Positions 8,472-16,978 of a stretch of 41,897 nucleotides of DNA are shown one piece after another. Source of the DNA: Aerococcus sp. GTDB taxonomy: Bacteria; Bacillota; Bacilli; Lactobacillales; Aerococcaceae. Each line of letters begins with the position of its first letter. Position 1 is the first letter of the stretch. The notes under the pieces are model-generated. The model made no database searches and was not told where the DNA came from. It saw nothing but the letters and a program-made list of their open reading frames with translations. The DNA is taken from positions 1 to 41,897 of the forward strand of contig JAUMZL010000018.1 of assembly GCA_030528155.1 (NCBI GenBank), given 5' to 3'. The translations under genes and the position numbers were made by a program.

Positions 8472-9314
8472 ATGGAAAATTATTTTACATTGAATAATGG
8501 CAGTCGTTTACCGCTGATTGGTTTCGGTACAGTCAACATCAAAGGAGCAAAAGGTGTGACCACCATTCAAAATGCCTTGAATAATGGCTACCGCCAACTC
8601 GATACCTCTACCAACTACCAAAATGAGGGAATGGTGGGAGAAGCGATCCGTCGTTCCAGCATCCCACGCGAAGACATTCTGGTGACTTCTAAACTACCAG
8701 GTGCGAATCATGAATATGATAAAGCCATCGATGCGATTCAAGAGTCACTGTATCGTTTGGGATTAGATTACTTTGACAATTATTTGATTCATTGGCCTCT
8801 GCCTAAGCAAGATCACTATGTGGAAGCATGGCAAGCATTGGTTGATGCACAAAAATGGGGTTTAATTAAAAATATCGGGGTATCTAACTTTTATCCTGAA
8901 CACCTCGACCGCATTATTGAAGCGACCGGCGTGACACCACAGATCAATCAGATCGAACGCCATCCTTACTTCAACCATAATGAAATTGTGAAAGCCAACC
9001 AAGATCGTGGCATCTTGGTAGAATCTTGGAGCACATTGGGACGTAAACTCAATGACTTAATGGAAAATGAAACCCTACAAGCCCTGGGTAAAAAATATGG
9101 TAAGACACCGGGACAGATTGTGATTCGCTGGAATCTAGAAAACGGCGTGCAGCCAATCGTGAAGGCGAATAGCAACCGACATCAATTAGAAAATCTTGAT
9201 GTGTTTGATTTTGAGTTGGATAGTGACGATATCAAACAAATTGATGCCTTGGACAAAGGGGAAGCAGGACGTGTTGAGGGACAACATCCGAACGAATATG
9301 AAGAATTTGATTAG
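8472..9314 (+). CDS. Aldo/keto reductase
   Basis: A 280-residue NADPH-dependent aldo/keto reductase of the prokaryotic AKR5-like type, reducing aldehydes or ketones in the cytosol. The catalytic tetrad is visible: D44, Y49, K74 and H107 (IHWPLP). The cofactor-binding C-terminus has IVKANSN and RHQLENL, where most relatives read IPKS-x-x-x-R. The start at 8472 is chosen over 8451 because GAGAGGAA precedes it at normal distance. Physiological substrate is unknown; 2,5-diketogluconate reductase or glyoxal/methylglyoxal reductase names are used for relatives. The glycosylase gene follows after 39 bases and may be cotranscribed. Confidence 0.88.
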   Translation: MENYFTLNNGSRLPLIGFGTVNIKGAKGVTTIQNALNNGYRQLDTSTNYQNEGMVGEAIRRSSIPREDILVTSKLPGANHEYDKAIDAIQESLYRLGLDYFDNYLIHWPLPKQDHYVEAWQALVDAQKWGLIKNIGVSNFYPEHLDRIIEATGVTPQINQIERHPYFNHNEIVKANQDRGILVESWSTLGRKLNDLMENETLQALGKKYGKTPGQIVIRWNLENGVQPIVKANSNRHQLENLDVFDFELDSDDIKQIDALDKGEAGRVEGQHPNEYEEFD

Positions 9315-9353
9315 TCATTAGGACCTGATGATAAAGAGAAAGGAGCCATCAGT

Positions 9354-10007
9354 ATGCGCCAAGGGATTGATTCCAAAGCGTTATATCAATTGCTACGCCA
9401 ACGTCATCCCGTTGATGGACATTGGCCAGCAGACACGCCCTTTGAGATGATCTTAGGCGCCTTTCTCGTTCAGAACACTACCTGGACTAATACGGAAAAG
9501 TCGCTTGCCCGCTTGCGGGAAGCCACAGCGTTCGATCCAAAGAAAATTGCGCAATTGGATAAGGAGACGCTGATTAGGTTAATCTATTCCAGTGGCTTTC
9601 ATCAGAACAAATCACAACTTATTCATGCCTTTTTTACGTGGCTAGTGAAGTACGATAGTGACGTAATGGTGATTAAACAAGCCTTTGGATCGATGAAGGC
9701 TTTGCGAGAGCATTTGCTTAGCTTCCGTGGCATTGGGCCGGAGACAGCCGATGTATTGTTACTGTATGCCTTCGATGAGCCCGTATTCATTGCTGATCGC
9801 TATGCTCAGAAGCTCTACCAAACACTAGATGCTCCCAGTGCTGGTGGTTACGATGAATTGAAACAATTTGTGGAAGCTACAACCACACTCACCGTTCCGG
9901 AGTGGCAGCAGTTCCATATCCAGATTCTTGATTACGGTAAAGCCTACCTCAAAGGAAAACCGCCTTATCAGGAACCGTTGAGTAAGGACTACTATCTGTT
10001 GAGCTAG
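9354..10007 (+). CDS. HhH-GPD DNA glycosylase, MagIII-like (no Fe-S cluster)
   Basis: A 217-residue base-excision-repair glycosylase of the endonuclease III superfamily. The helix-hairpin-helix reads FRGIGPETAD (about 124-133), followed by the catalytic Asp in FIADRYAQ (about 147). The Lys that gives endonuclease III its lyase activity is Glu here, and there is no cysteine in the whole protein, so the C-terminal [4Fe-4S] loop is absent. Both features, plus the N-terminal LGAFLVQNTTW block and the FHIQILDYGK stretch, match Helicobacter MagIII, a monofunctional 3-methyladenine glycosylase. Removal of alkylated purines is inferred. AGAAAGGAG precedes the start. Confidence 0.75.
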   Translation: MRQGIDSKALYQLLRQRHPVDGHWPADTPFEMILGAFLVQNTTWTNTEKSLARLREATAFDPKKIAQLDKETLIRLIYSSGFHQNKSQLIHAFFTWLVKYDSDVMVIKQAFGSMKALREHLLSFRGIGPETADVLLLYAFDEPVFIADRYAQKLYQTLDAPSAGGYDELKQFVEATTTLTVPEWQQFHIQILDYGKAYLKGKPPYQEPLSKDYYLLS

Positions 10008-10097
10008 AGCGTAGCCTCATTTTTAAGTTAAAGTATGTAAAAAAATCTACAGCATGCAAAAATAAGCACCACGAATAGGTTGCCGTGCATTTTGGTC

Positions 10098-10126
10098 TTG
10101 CATTTAGCTAATAAAAAGAATAGATT
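10098..10126 (+). promoter_or_regulatory. Candidate kup promoter
   Basis: TTGCAT (10098-10103), 17 bases, TAGATT (10121-10126). RNA would start near 10133, giving a leader of about 135 bases that contains the hairpin at 10148-10181. Confidence 0.5.
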
Positions 10127-10147
10127 ATTTTCATGTGATCGTATTAA

Positions 10148-10190
10148 CGCGGACTCAGTGCCAGAGCGGTGCAGAGTCCCGTTTTTATTT
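10148..10190 (+). terminator. Hairpin plus T tract in the kup leader (terminator or attenuator)
   Basis: GGACTC (10151-10156) pairs with GAGTCC (10174-10179), extended by outer G-C pairs, and is followed by TTTTTATTTT. It either ends the glycosylase transcript or, because the promoter candidate lies before it, acts as a conditional terminator in the kup leader. Confidence 0.55.
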
Positions 10191-10266
10191 TGCCTGGGAA
10201 GTGAATGTCTTTTGGACGAGAAAAGCTTTTTGGGTCAAACAAATAAGGAAGGGAAGACCTACAGCT

Positions 10267-12261
10267 ATGGAGAAAAAGCATAAGCTCCCCCTCTCATTGG
10301 GTGGCTTATTTGTAGCCTTGGGTGTCGTGTACGGAGATATCGGGACGAGCCCAATGTATGTGATGCGTGCACTTATTGATGGAAACGGCGGACTAGCAGC
10401 CATTTCTGATGAATTTATTATTGGGGTGGTATCACTCGTTTTTTGGACGGTAACACTCCTCACCACGGTAAAATATGTCATGTTAGCACTGGAAGCGGAC
10501 AATAACAATGAAGGCGGGATATTCGCCCTCTACACGCTGGTGCGTAAGGCTGGCAAGTTTATCATCGTTCCAGCCATGATCGGTGGGGCAGCGCTCTTAG
10601 CTGATGGGGTATTAACGCCAGCTGTTACCGTGACCACAGCTATTGAAGGATTACGGGGGATTCCGTTATTCTATGAAACTTTTGGTGAAAACCAAGCCAT
10701 CATTATTGAAATTACTATTACTATTCTAGCCACCTTATTCTTCGTACAACGTTTCGGTACTGAAAAAATCGGTCGTACGTTTGGGCCAGTGATGTTTTGT
10801 TGGTTCTTGTTCTTGGGCGTGATGGGGCTGAGCAACATCCCTTTGAATTTTGGAATTTTGCGAGCCATTAATCCGCTGCATGCCATTCATATTCTTTTTT
10901 CCGATGCCAATGGTATGGGTATTTTTGTATTAGGGAATATCTTTCTAGCGACAACGGGAGCCGAAGCACTCTATTCTGATATGGGCCACGTCGGCAAAGG
11001 AAATATTCGCTGGAGCTGGCCGTATGTCTTCACTTGCTTGATGTTGAACTACATGGGGCAGGGAGCTTGGGTAATGAGTGCCCGTCATAATCCGACGATA
11101 CTCGCTAACAGTGACGGATTGAATCCATTCTTTGCAATTATGCCGGATGCCCTGTTAATCTTTGGTGTGCTATTTGCAACGATTGCTGCGATTATCGCTT
11201 CACAGTCATTAATCACAGGAAGTTTCAGTCTCGTTTCAGAGGCGATGAAATTGAAACTCTTGCCTCGCTTAAAAATTACCTATCCAGGAAAGGGGATTGG
11301 TCAAAGCTACATTCCCGCTGTCAATCTGTTGTTGTGGTTGATGACAACTTGTGTGGTATTAGGGTTTAAAACCTCCTCGCACATGGAAGCGGCGTACGGT
11401 CTGTCGATTACCGTCACAATGCTGATGACCACGTTCTTGCTGTGGACGTACTTGCGTCAACGTGGCGTTTCATTGCTGTTCTCGAATCTAGTTTTGGTTA
11501 TCTTTGGACCCATTGAAGCTGTCTTTCTGATTTCAAGTTTGAAGAAATTCTTCCATGGTGGTTATGTAGCAGTAGGCATTGCCTGCTTAATTTTAACCCT
11601 GATGTACATCTGGCACCATGCGTCGATGCTGCAGGAAGAAGCGAGTGTTGATGTATCGCTTAGAAAATATTTGCCACAAATTCAACGTCTGCATGAAGAT
11701 GCACTCCTGCCTTACTATCAGGACAACGTGGTCTTTTTGGTGCCGCAGCTGGATGGCGATGTGATACCACGTCAATACGTTTATTCCATCCTTGATAAGA
11801 AGCCAAAGCGCGCCAAAGTGTACTGGTTTGTTCATATAACCGTTACCGACCGTCCCTATACGCAGGAATATACGGTGGATATGTTGGATACCGATTTTGT
11901 TGTAGTGGTTAATCTCTATCTTGGTTACAAGATTCCACAACGTATCAATGTTTACATGCGCCAAATTATTACCGCTCTGATGGAGGATGGGCGTTTGCCA
12001 AAACAACCACAGCGCTACACCAGCATTCCAGGACGTGAAGTGGGAGACTTCCGTTTTATTTTTATTTCAGAGGAGCTTTCTGCATTGACCAATTTCTCAC
12101 ATTGGGATCGTGAAGTCATGCGGGCTAAGCAGACCATTAAACGTTACACGGTGACACCGGAAAGTTGGTTTGGTTTGCAATTTAGTGAGGTCACTCGTGA
12201 AACAGTACCATTGGCGATTGGACGCCAGAACACGAGTTTCCTGACTGAACGAAAACATTAA
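10267..12261 (+). CDS. kup: Potassium uptake protein Kup (KUP/HAK/KT family)
   Basis: A 664-residue K+ importer, probably a K+/H+ symporter, in the cytoplasmic membrane. The N-terminus has the family signature VYGDIGTSPMY at about 17-27 (usual form GDIGTSPLY). About 12 membrane segments follow to about residue 455, then a hydrophilic cytoplasmic C-terminal domain of about 200 residues. An upstream in-frame ATG at 10135 would add 44 residues absent from the family, so the start at 10267 is used, with AAGGAAGGGA about a dozen bases before it. Members of this family are c-di-AMP targets in lactic acid bacteria; the c-di-AMP synthase gene lies 6 kb downstream. Confidence 0.93.
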   Translation: MEKKHKLPLSLGGLFVALGVVYGDIGTSPMYVMRALIDGNGGLAAISDEFIIGVVSLVFWTVTLLTTVKYVMLALEADNNNEGGIFALYTLVRKAGKFIIVPAMIGGAALLADGVLTPAVTVTTAIEGLRGIPLFYETFGENQAIIIEITITILATLFFVQRFGTEKIGRTFGPVMFCWFLFLGVMGLSNIPLNFGILRAINPLHAIHILFSDANGMGIFVLGNIFLATTGAEALYSDMGHVGKGNIRWSWPYVFTCLMLNYMGQGAWVMSARHNPTILANSDGLNPFFAIMPDALLIFGVLFATIAAIIASQSLITGSFSLVSEAMKLKLLPRLKITYPGKGIGQSYIPAVNLLLWLMTTCVVLGFKTSSHMEAAYGLSITVTMLMTTFLLWTYLRQRGVSLLFSNLVLVIFGPIEAVFLISSLKKFFHGGYVAVGIACLILTLMYIWHHASMLQEEASVDVSLRKYLPQIQRLHEDALLPYYQDNVVFLVPQLDGDVIPRQYVYSILDKKPKRAKVYWFVHITVTDRPYTQEYTVDMLDTDFVVVVNLYLGYKIPQRINVYMRQIITALMEDGRLPKQPQRYTSIPGREVGDFRFIFISEELSALTNFSHWDREVMRAKQTIKRYTVTPESWFGLQFSEVTRETVPLAIGRQNTSFLTERKH

Positions 12262-12398
12262 GAGCCTACTGCCGCTGATTCGCATTTTTCACACTGAAAG
12301 CGGATAATTATTATAAGAACTCCTTTTCTGTTATGATAAAGAAAGAATAACGAATAAAAATAATCAGTTGTTAGAAATAATGAGAGGAGTTTTTCGAT

Positions 12399-12704
12399 AT
12401 GGCCTACAGTCAAGAAGATATTGTCAAAGAAGGCAAAGCGTTTGTAATCAAAGATGATCATGGTGAACGTTTAGCTGAAATTACCTGGATGGTGCCAGAA
12501 TCCACTAATGAAGTGATTATTGCTAACCACACGTGGGTGGACGATTCTCTGCGCAATCAAGGCATTGCGGGGATGCTGTTGGATCGAATGGTACAAGAAG
12601 CAGACCAAGCAGGACAGAAGATCAAAGCCCTCTGTCCTTATGTGGTACGGCGCTTCAAAGAAGAACCAGAGAAATTTGATTTCATTAATTATGATAAACA
12701 ATAA
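12399..12704 (+). CDS. GNAT-like N-acetyltransferase domain protein (YjdJ/NATD1 type)
   Basis: A 101-residue protein of the small GCN5-like group (Pfam Acetyltransf_CG). Features are the HTWVDDSLRNQGIAGMLLD motif (Q/R-x-x-G-x-A acetyl-CoA loop) and the KALCPYVVRRF end block with its conserved Cys. Proteins of this type bind acetyl-CoA, but their substrates are unknown. GAGAGGAG sits well before the ATG. A TATGAT (12332-12337) may be its -10. It stands alone, ended by its own terminator. Confidence 0.82.
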   Translation: MAYSQEDIVKEGKAFVIKDDHGERLAEITWMVPESTNEVIIANHTWVDDSLRNQGIAGMLLDRMVQEADQAGQKIKALCPYVVRRFKEEPEKFDFINYDKQ

Positions 12705-12727
12705 TGTTCAAAAAGTTTGTGATAAAG

Positions 12728-12772
12728 CAAGTGACCGCAGTTCAGGTAGAGCGTGTGGTCACTTGTTTTTTT
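12728..12772 (+). terminator. Intrinsic terminator after the GNAT gene
   Basis: CAAGTGACC (12728-12736) pairs perfectly with GGTCACTTG (12757-12765), then seven T. Confidence 0.92.
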
Positions 12773-13004
12773 AATAACGAGACCCTTATAAACTAAGGGG
12801 TCTAGCGCAAAGACCTCCGTTATAGTGGTGAGGAACATCGGATTTCAGATAGAAAAAGAATGGTCATATTAAAATAGAGGAATTATATTACCAAAGCGTA
12901 TTACTTTACTTATCAAATGTAATCTTGATAGACTGATATCAAGTTAAAGAAATTTCTTGAACAGTTGGTTGTTTTTAGTATTTTTAAGAAATGGAGGCGA
13001 AGGA
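12773..13004 (+). promoter_or_regulatory. Upstream region of the alkaline-shock operon with a palindrome
   Basis: No gene in this stretch. It holds a perfect inverted repeat, CTTGATA-6 bases-TATCAAG (12924-12943), about 60 bases before amaP, and just before it an ATTAC/GTAAT pair. A -10 like TAGACT (12929-12934) overlaps the palindrome. This looks like an operator over the promoter; the binding protein is unknown. Confidence 0.45.
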
Positions 13005-13577
13005 ATGGGAGGATTTAGACGGTTGGTGCGTATCATCTGGACCATAGTGGCGTTCTTAGCTGTTGGAATAGCGATCGTCGCCTTTTATCCATTTGGTGCT
13101 TTATCAACATTCGTTTGGAACCATGTCTTGGTAAATAGCTCCCTTATTTTAGCCGAAGTTATTGTCCTTGGTGTTTTATTGTGCGGGATCGTGGTGGCTT
13201 TTGTCCATGGGCTGTTAGCGCCGTCTGCTCGCAATGATTTGACGCTGAAAAATGGACGTGGCACATTAACCATTTCCAAAGAGGCTGTGGCCTCAGCGGC
13301 AGCGAAAGCTACACGGCGTTTCAGCAGCGTAGTGGATGAGGAAGTGGTTGTCAGAATGTATCAGCAACCTGAAAAGACGCAGGTCTCTGTGACTGCCTAT
13401 ACAGAGGATGCGAATGATCAACCAGGTCTCGGCGAACGCATTCAAGAGACTGTTCAAAAGACGGTGGATCGTACCCTCGGTGTTACGGTGGAACAGGTCA
13501 ATGTCACGATGAAACAAGCTGACGTTCGCCCTCAACCACAACCTAAACTTCGTCGTAAGCAACCACGGGTAAAATAG
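13005..13577 (+). CDS. amaP: Alkaline shock response membrane anchor protein AmaP
   Basis: A 190-residue protein with two N-terminal membrane helices (about 9-30 and 45-68) and a cytoplasmic domain of about 110 residues, ending in a basic Pro/Gln/Arg-rich tail. In staphylococci, AmaP tethers Asp23 to the membrane. The cytoplasmic part (GRGTLTISKEAV onwards) resembles the Asp23 fold. The ATG at 13005 follows GGAGGCGAAGGA; an ATG at 12957 would add 16 residues without a site. It heads the operon amaP-DUF2273-asp23. Confidence 0.88.
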   Translation: MGGFRRLVRIIWTIVAFLAVGIAIVAFYPFGALSTFVWNHVLVNSSLILAEVIVLGVLLCGIVVAFVHGLLAPSARNDLTLKNGRGTLTISKEAVASAAAKATRRFSSVVDEEVVVRMYQQPEKTQVSVTAYTEDANDQPGLGERIQETVQKTVDRTLGVTVEQVNVTMKQADVRPQPQPKLRRKQPRVK

Positions 13578-13590
13578 GAGGTAAGGATCG

Positions 13591-13797
13591 ATGAATCAAT
13601 GGCTAAGATATTGGTACACCTATCGCGGGCGCATCATTGCCACATTCGCGTTCTTCCTATTGGGTATCCTGTTGGTAACGGTGGGATTAGGACGCACGCT
13701 GGTGATTCTATTGTTTGCGGCAGTAGGTTACCTTATCGGTGAATATGTCGATGGTGGGAGCACCTTATTGCGTTGGCTCCGCTCATTGCGGCGCTGA
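13591..13797 (+). CDS. DUF2273 small membrane protein
   Basis: A 68-residue protein with two membrane helices (about 15-34 and 36-50) between basic, Arg-rich ends. The GxxxGEYVDGG segment after the second helix fits DUF2273. It lies 13 bases after amaP with GGAGGTAAGG upstream. Its fixed place between amaP and asp23 is typical; its role in the membrane-bound Asp23 assembly is not known. Confidence 0.88.
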   Translation: MNQWLRYWYTYRGRIIATFAFFLLGILLVTVGLGRTLVILLFAAVGYLIGEYVDGGSTLLRWLRSLRR

Positions 13798-13874
13798 CCA
13801 GACGATAATCGCATTTCACACTAATGGTAGTGATCATTAATATAGCAGTATTTTAGAAAGGAACTGATTGACAT

Positions 13875-14366
13875 ATGGCAGAACAAGCAAAAGAAACTCA
13901 AAATGTAGAACGTAAAAATGAATTAACTTTTGAAGACAAAGTGCTAGAAAAGATTGCGAACTACTCTGTTCAAAACATCGATGGCATTTTGGAATTAAAA
14001 GGCAACTTCACCAATGATATTATGGGTTTCTTCACTGACAGTGCTGAAGATACTAAAGGGGTAAGCGCTGAAGTAGGTAAAGAAGAAGTAGCCATTGACT
14101 TGGAAGTTGTTGCTGAATACGGCAAAGACATCCGCAAAGCTTTTGAACAAGCGATCAAAGTGGTTGAAAGCAATGTGAAACAAATGACCGGTTTGAAGGT
14201 TGTTGAAGTGAACATGAACGTCAATGATGTGATTACCCGTGGCGAATGGGAACGCGCACAAAATGAAGAACGTCGCAAAGCTCAAGAAAAACGCCAAAAA
14301 GAAATCGCTAAAGTTCGTGAACAAAACGAAAATGGCGAATACGCAGACGGCTCACGTGTTCAATAA
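13875..14366 (+). CDS. asp23: Asp23/Gls24 family envelope stress response protein
   Basis: A 163-residue cytosolic protein. The Asp23 domain spans about residues 17-125 (LEKIANYSVQNIDGILELKG at its start). A charged, helical Arg/Lys/Glu tail follows, as in many Gls24 proteins. It is linked to cell-envelope homeostasis and is anchored by AmaP. It is the last gene of the operon, 77 bases after the DUF2273 gene. AAAGGAAC is its ribosome binding site. Codon use is strongly biased (CGT, GAA, AAA), suggesting high expression. Confidence 0.92.
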   Translation: MAEQAKETQNVERKNELTFEDKVLEKIANYSVQNIDGILELKGNFTNDIMGFFTDSAEDTKGVSAEVGKEEVAIDLEVVAEYGKDIRKAFEQAIKVVESNVKQMTGLKVVEVNMNVNDVITRGEWERAQNEERRKAQEKRQKEIAKVREQNENGEYADGSRVQ

Positions 14367-14388
14367 TTTTTAAAACATACATCTAATT

Positions 14389-14427
14389 AAGCGGTCGGAA
14401 GGTTTACCTTCTCGGCCGCTTTTCTTG
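14389..14427 (+). terminator. Intrinsic terminator of the amaP-asp23 operon
   Basis: AAGCGGTCGGAAGG pairs with CCTTCTCGGCCGCTT with one bulge and a short loop, then TTTTC. Confidence 0.85.
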
Positions 14428-14474
14428 TTTAAGGCAAGGAGAGGGCGAACATCGCATTTTAAAAATAGGTCAGC

Positions 14475-14516
14475 TATAATAAAAATGACGAGCGGTCTTT
14501 TTATTAGAAGACCGCT
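14475..14516 (+). promoter_or_regulatory. -10 box and 5' leader hairpin of the DJ-1/PfpI gene
   Basis: A consensus TATAAT (14475-14480) with no clear -35 is followed by AGCGGTCTT and AAGACCGCT arms (14491-14499 and 14508-14516). The transcript would begin almost directly with this hairpin. No T run follows, so it may protect the RNA end rather than stop transcription. Confidence 0.45.
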
Positions 14517-14548
14517 CATGAGGCTGATCGGAAAGGAAGAGATGAGAA

Positions 14549-15130
14549 ATGAAAACAATGATGTTACTGAGCAAAGGTTATGAAGAGACGGAAGCCATTA
14601 CCGTCATCGATTATTTGCGTCGTGCTGAAATTCCCGTAGATGTCGTCGCTACAGAAGGAAAATTAGAAACGGAAGGCGCACACCATATTCATATCACGGC
14701 GGATCACCTTTTGGAAGAAATTGATCCTAAGGCGTATGACCTAGTGATTACCCCCGGTGGTATGGGCGGTGTCAAAGCTTTGATGGCCAATGAACAAGTC
14801 ATTACCTTGCTTCAAAATCAAAAAGAAGCGGGCAAAGAAATTGCCAGCATCTGCGCTTCACCGTTAGTTTTGAACAAGGCTGGCATCAGTGAACAGATTA
14901 AAGGGACGGTATATCCCGGGCTTGAGGAACAAATGAGTTTCAAGGAACATGTAAATGATGAACCGGTCGTCTACGATGAAAAAGAAAAGGTGATGACGAG
15001 CCAAGGCCCAGCCACAGCAGTATATTTTGCTTTAGCAATTATTGAAAACCTCAAAGGTAAAGAAGTAGCTCAAGCGATCGCTAATGATTTATTGCTCCCA
15101 CAAGTGGAAGCTTGGGTATTGGAAAAATAA
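14549..15130 (+). CDS. DJ-1/PfpI family protein
   Basis: A 193-residue member of the DJ-1 branch. The nucleophile is C102 in ICASP, and E15 in GYEETE fills the place of DJ-1 Glu18. The GGMGG loop (70-74) is typical. Relatives are glyoxalase- or deglycase-like stress proteins or chaperones; the exact activity is disputed in the family. The start has GGAAAGGAAGAG upstream. yidD starts one base after its stop, so the pair is coupled. Confidence 0.88.
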   Translation: MKTMMLLSKGYEETEAITVIDYLRRAEIPVDVVATEGKLETEGAHHIHITADHLLEEIDPKAYDLVITPGGMGGVKALMANEQVITLLQNQKEAGKEIASICASPLVLNKAGISEQIKGTVYPGLEEQMSFKEHVNDEPVVYDEKEKVMTSQGPATAVYFALAIIENLKGKEVAQAIANDLLLPQVEAWVLEK

Positions 15131-15131
15131 G

Positions 15132-15434
15132 ATGAGGCAGTTAGCTATTATGCTAGTACGAGGCTATCAGCGTTTTATTTCGCCAGCCTTGCCGTCGAGC
15201 TGTCGTTACTATCCGACATGTTCTTCCTATATGATTCGAGCACTAGAAAAACATGGTTTTATCAAAGGGTTGCCCATGGGAATGGCACGGATTTTTAGGT
15301 GCCATCCCTTAGCACCAGGAGGGATCGATGTGGTGCCTGATCATTTCTCCTTGCGACGCAATACGGCACCGATCACAGCAAAAGAGCGTGCAGCGCTTGT
15401 CGAACAGTACGCTAAGCGCCACGCCATGAAATGA
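15132..15434 (+). CDS. yidD: Membrane protein insertion efficiency factor YidD
   Basis: A 100-residue small amphipathic protein that helps YidC insert membrane proteins. The signature is present: RGYQRFISP, then [10 protein letters not shown] and RCHPLAPGG, with all conserved cysteines. The ATG at 15132 lies one base after the preceding stop; no strong ribosome binding site is seen, so it probably depends on coupling to the DJ-1 gene. The C-terminus is about 20 residues longer than in short homologues. Confidence 0.93.
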   Translation: MRQLAIMLVRGYQRFISPALPSSCRYYPTCSSYMIRALEKHGFIKGLPMGMARIFRCHPLAPGGIDVVPDHFSLRRNTAPITAKERAALVEQYAKRHAMK

Positions 15435-15439
15435 TCACT

Positions 15440-15509
15440 AAAAAAATACCGCCAGGCGCTTGTGCTCTGTCCCATTTACGGAGATAGCACAAGGGCCTGG
15501 CGGTTTTTT
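15440..15509. terminator. Bidirectional terminator between yidD and glmM
   Basis: ACCGCCAGGC and GCTTGTGCT arms pair with AGCACAAG and GGCCTGGCGGT around a loop near 15467-15485. A-rich DNA lies before it and T-rich DNA after it, so it serves both converging genes. Confidence 0.92.
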
Positions 15510-15522
15510 AGGTTAAAGAGTT

Positions 15523-16887
15523 TTAAATACCAAACTCTTCTCTGACTTGGTCAGCAATAGCGTTGGCGTATTCTTCAGCTAGTTCATCCGTTGCTGCTTC
15601 CACCATGACGCGCAAGAGATTTTGCGTACCGCTTGGACGTACAAGGATGCGACCGTTGCCTGCCATTGCCTCCTCAACTTCTTTGATTTTAGCTTGGACA
15701 GTTGGAGACTTCATTGCGTCATCGCGACCAGCGCGGGTAACGTCTACATTTACCAGAATTTGTGGGTAGATTGTTACCTCATCAGCGAGCTCAGATAGTG
15801 GCTTTTCTGTTTGTTTCATGACATTTAACAACTGCAAGGCGGTCAATAATCCATCTCCTGTTGTGGCATAGTCACTGAAAATAATGTGCCCGGATTGTTC
15901 ACCACCGAGATTATAATGATGTTTCCGCATTTCTTCAGAAACATAGCGGTCCCCAACTTGGGTAACGATGTCTTTCATTTGAGCCGCTTCAACAGCTTTA
16001 TGGAAACCGAGGTTACTCATAACCGTTGAAACAATCGTATGGTCATTGAGTTTGCCTTTGTCATCGAGATATTTCCCGCAGATGTACATGATGTGGTCCC
16101 CATCAATGATGCGACCTTTTTCATCCACGGCGATGCAGCGGTCAGCATCGCCATCAAAAGCCACTCCGGCCATGGCACCGGCTGCTACGACAGCTTTGGC
16201 GAGATGATGGGGATGGGTAGATCCTACGCCATCATTAATATTGATACCGTTTGGCGTTGTACCGAGCGCCTCGAAGTCAGCAGCGACGTCACTGAATAAG
16301 CGGTTGACGAGTGGAGCGGCTGAGCCATTAGCGCCATCCACACAGATTTTTAAGCCAGACAGATCACCAGGAATGGTTTCTTGGAGATATTCTAAATACT
16401 TAGCGACGCCTTCTGGATAGGCATTGTAATGACCGAGCCCCTCCGCACTAGGCCGTGGGAAATTATCTAAGGACTCATCTTCGAGGTAACGTTCAATTTC
16501 TTCTTCTTGTTCATCAGAGAGTTTGATACCGTCGCTACCGAAGAATTTAATGCCGTTATCAGGTGCTGGATTGTGGCTGGCTGAGATCATCGCACCAGCA
16601 ACCGCCCCAGTATGTTTGGTGAGGTAGGCGACAGCAGGAGTAGTAATTACCCCCAAGTCGAGAACTTCAATCCCCACAGATAGGAGCCCGGCAATCAAGG
16701 CGTGCCCCAGTAATTCGCCTGAGATCCGCGTATCACGGCCGACGAGGCAACGAGGATGTTCCTCATCAGTGGTGTTGTGTTGGAGCAATACATAGCCACC
16801 GAAACGCCCTAATTTAAAGGCAAGTTCTGGTGTTAATTCACGGTTAGCAAGTCCACGCACACCGTCAGTTCCAAAGTACTTTCTCAT
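15523..16887 (-). CDS. glmM: Phosphoglucosamine mutase
   Basis: A 454-residue enzyme converting glucosamine-6-phosphate to glucosamine-1-phosphate for UDP-GlcNAc and peptidoglycan synthesis. The phosphoserine is S104 in SASHNP; the Mg loop DGDADR lies at about 242-247. The C-terminal phosphate-binding loop reads [12 protein letters not shown] where most GlmM have RPSGTEPLLRVM. It is the third gene of cdaA-cdaR-glmM, a conserved Firmicutes block in which GlmM binds and inhibits CdaA. A gap of 91 bases separates it from cdaR. Confidence 0.97.
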   Translation of the reverse strand: MRKYFGTDGVRGLANRELTPELAFKLGRFGGYVLLQHNTTDEEHPRCLVGRDTRISGELLGHALIAGLLSVGIEVLDLGVITTPAVAYLTKHTGAVAGAMISASHNPAPDNGIKFFGSDGIKLSDEQEEEIERYLEDESLDNFPRPSAEGLGHYNAYPEGVAKYLEYLQETIPGDLSGLKICVDGANGSAAPLVNRLFSDVAADFEALGTTPNGININDGVGSTHPHHLAKAVVAAGAMAGVAFDGDADRCIAVDEKGRIIDGDHIMYICGKYLDDKGKLNDHTIVSTVMSNLGFHKAVEAAQMKDIVTQVGDRYVSEEMRKHHYNLGGEQSGHIIFSDYATTGDGLLTALQLLNVMKQTEKPLSELADEVTIYPQILVNVDVTRAGRDDAMKSPTVQAKIKEVEEAMAGNGRILVRPSGTQNLLRVMVEAATDELAEEYANAIADQVREEFGI

Positions 16888-16978
16888 GACAAATAAATCT
16901 CCTAACTTTTAATCACAAATTCGTGTTCCTTCATAATTAGCGAAAACCCCATCTGCTGGCAATTAAAATCATGTCCTG

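Noticed and set aside
10008-10266. Possible c-di-AMP (ydaO-type) riboswitch before kup
   Set aside because: I could not find the conserved blocks of that class; only a simple hairpin with a T tract is visible.
13970-14324. Two long minus-strand frames opposite asp23
   Set aside because: Shadows of a strongly codon-biased gene; the plus-strand frame is a clear Asp23 protein with its own ribosome binding site.
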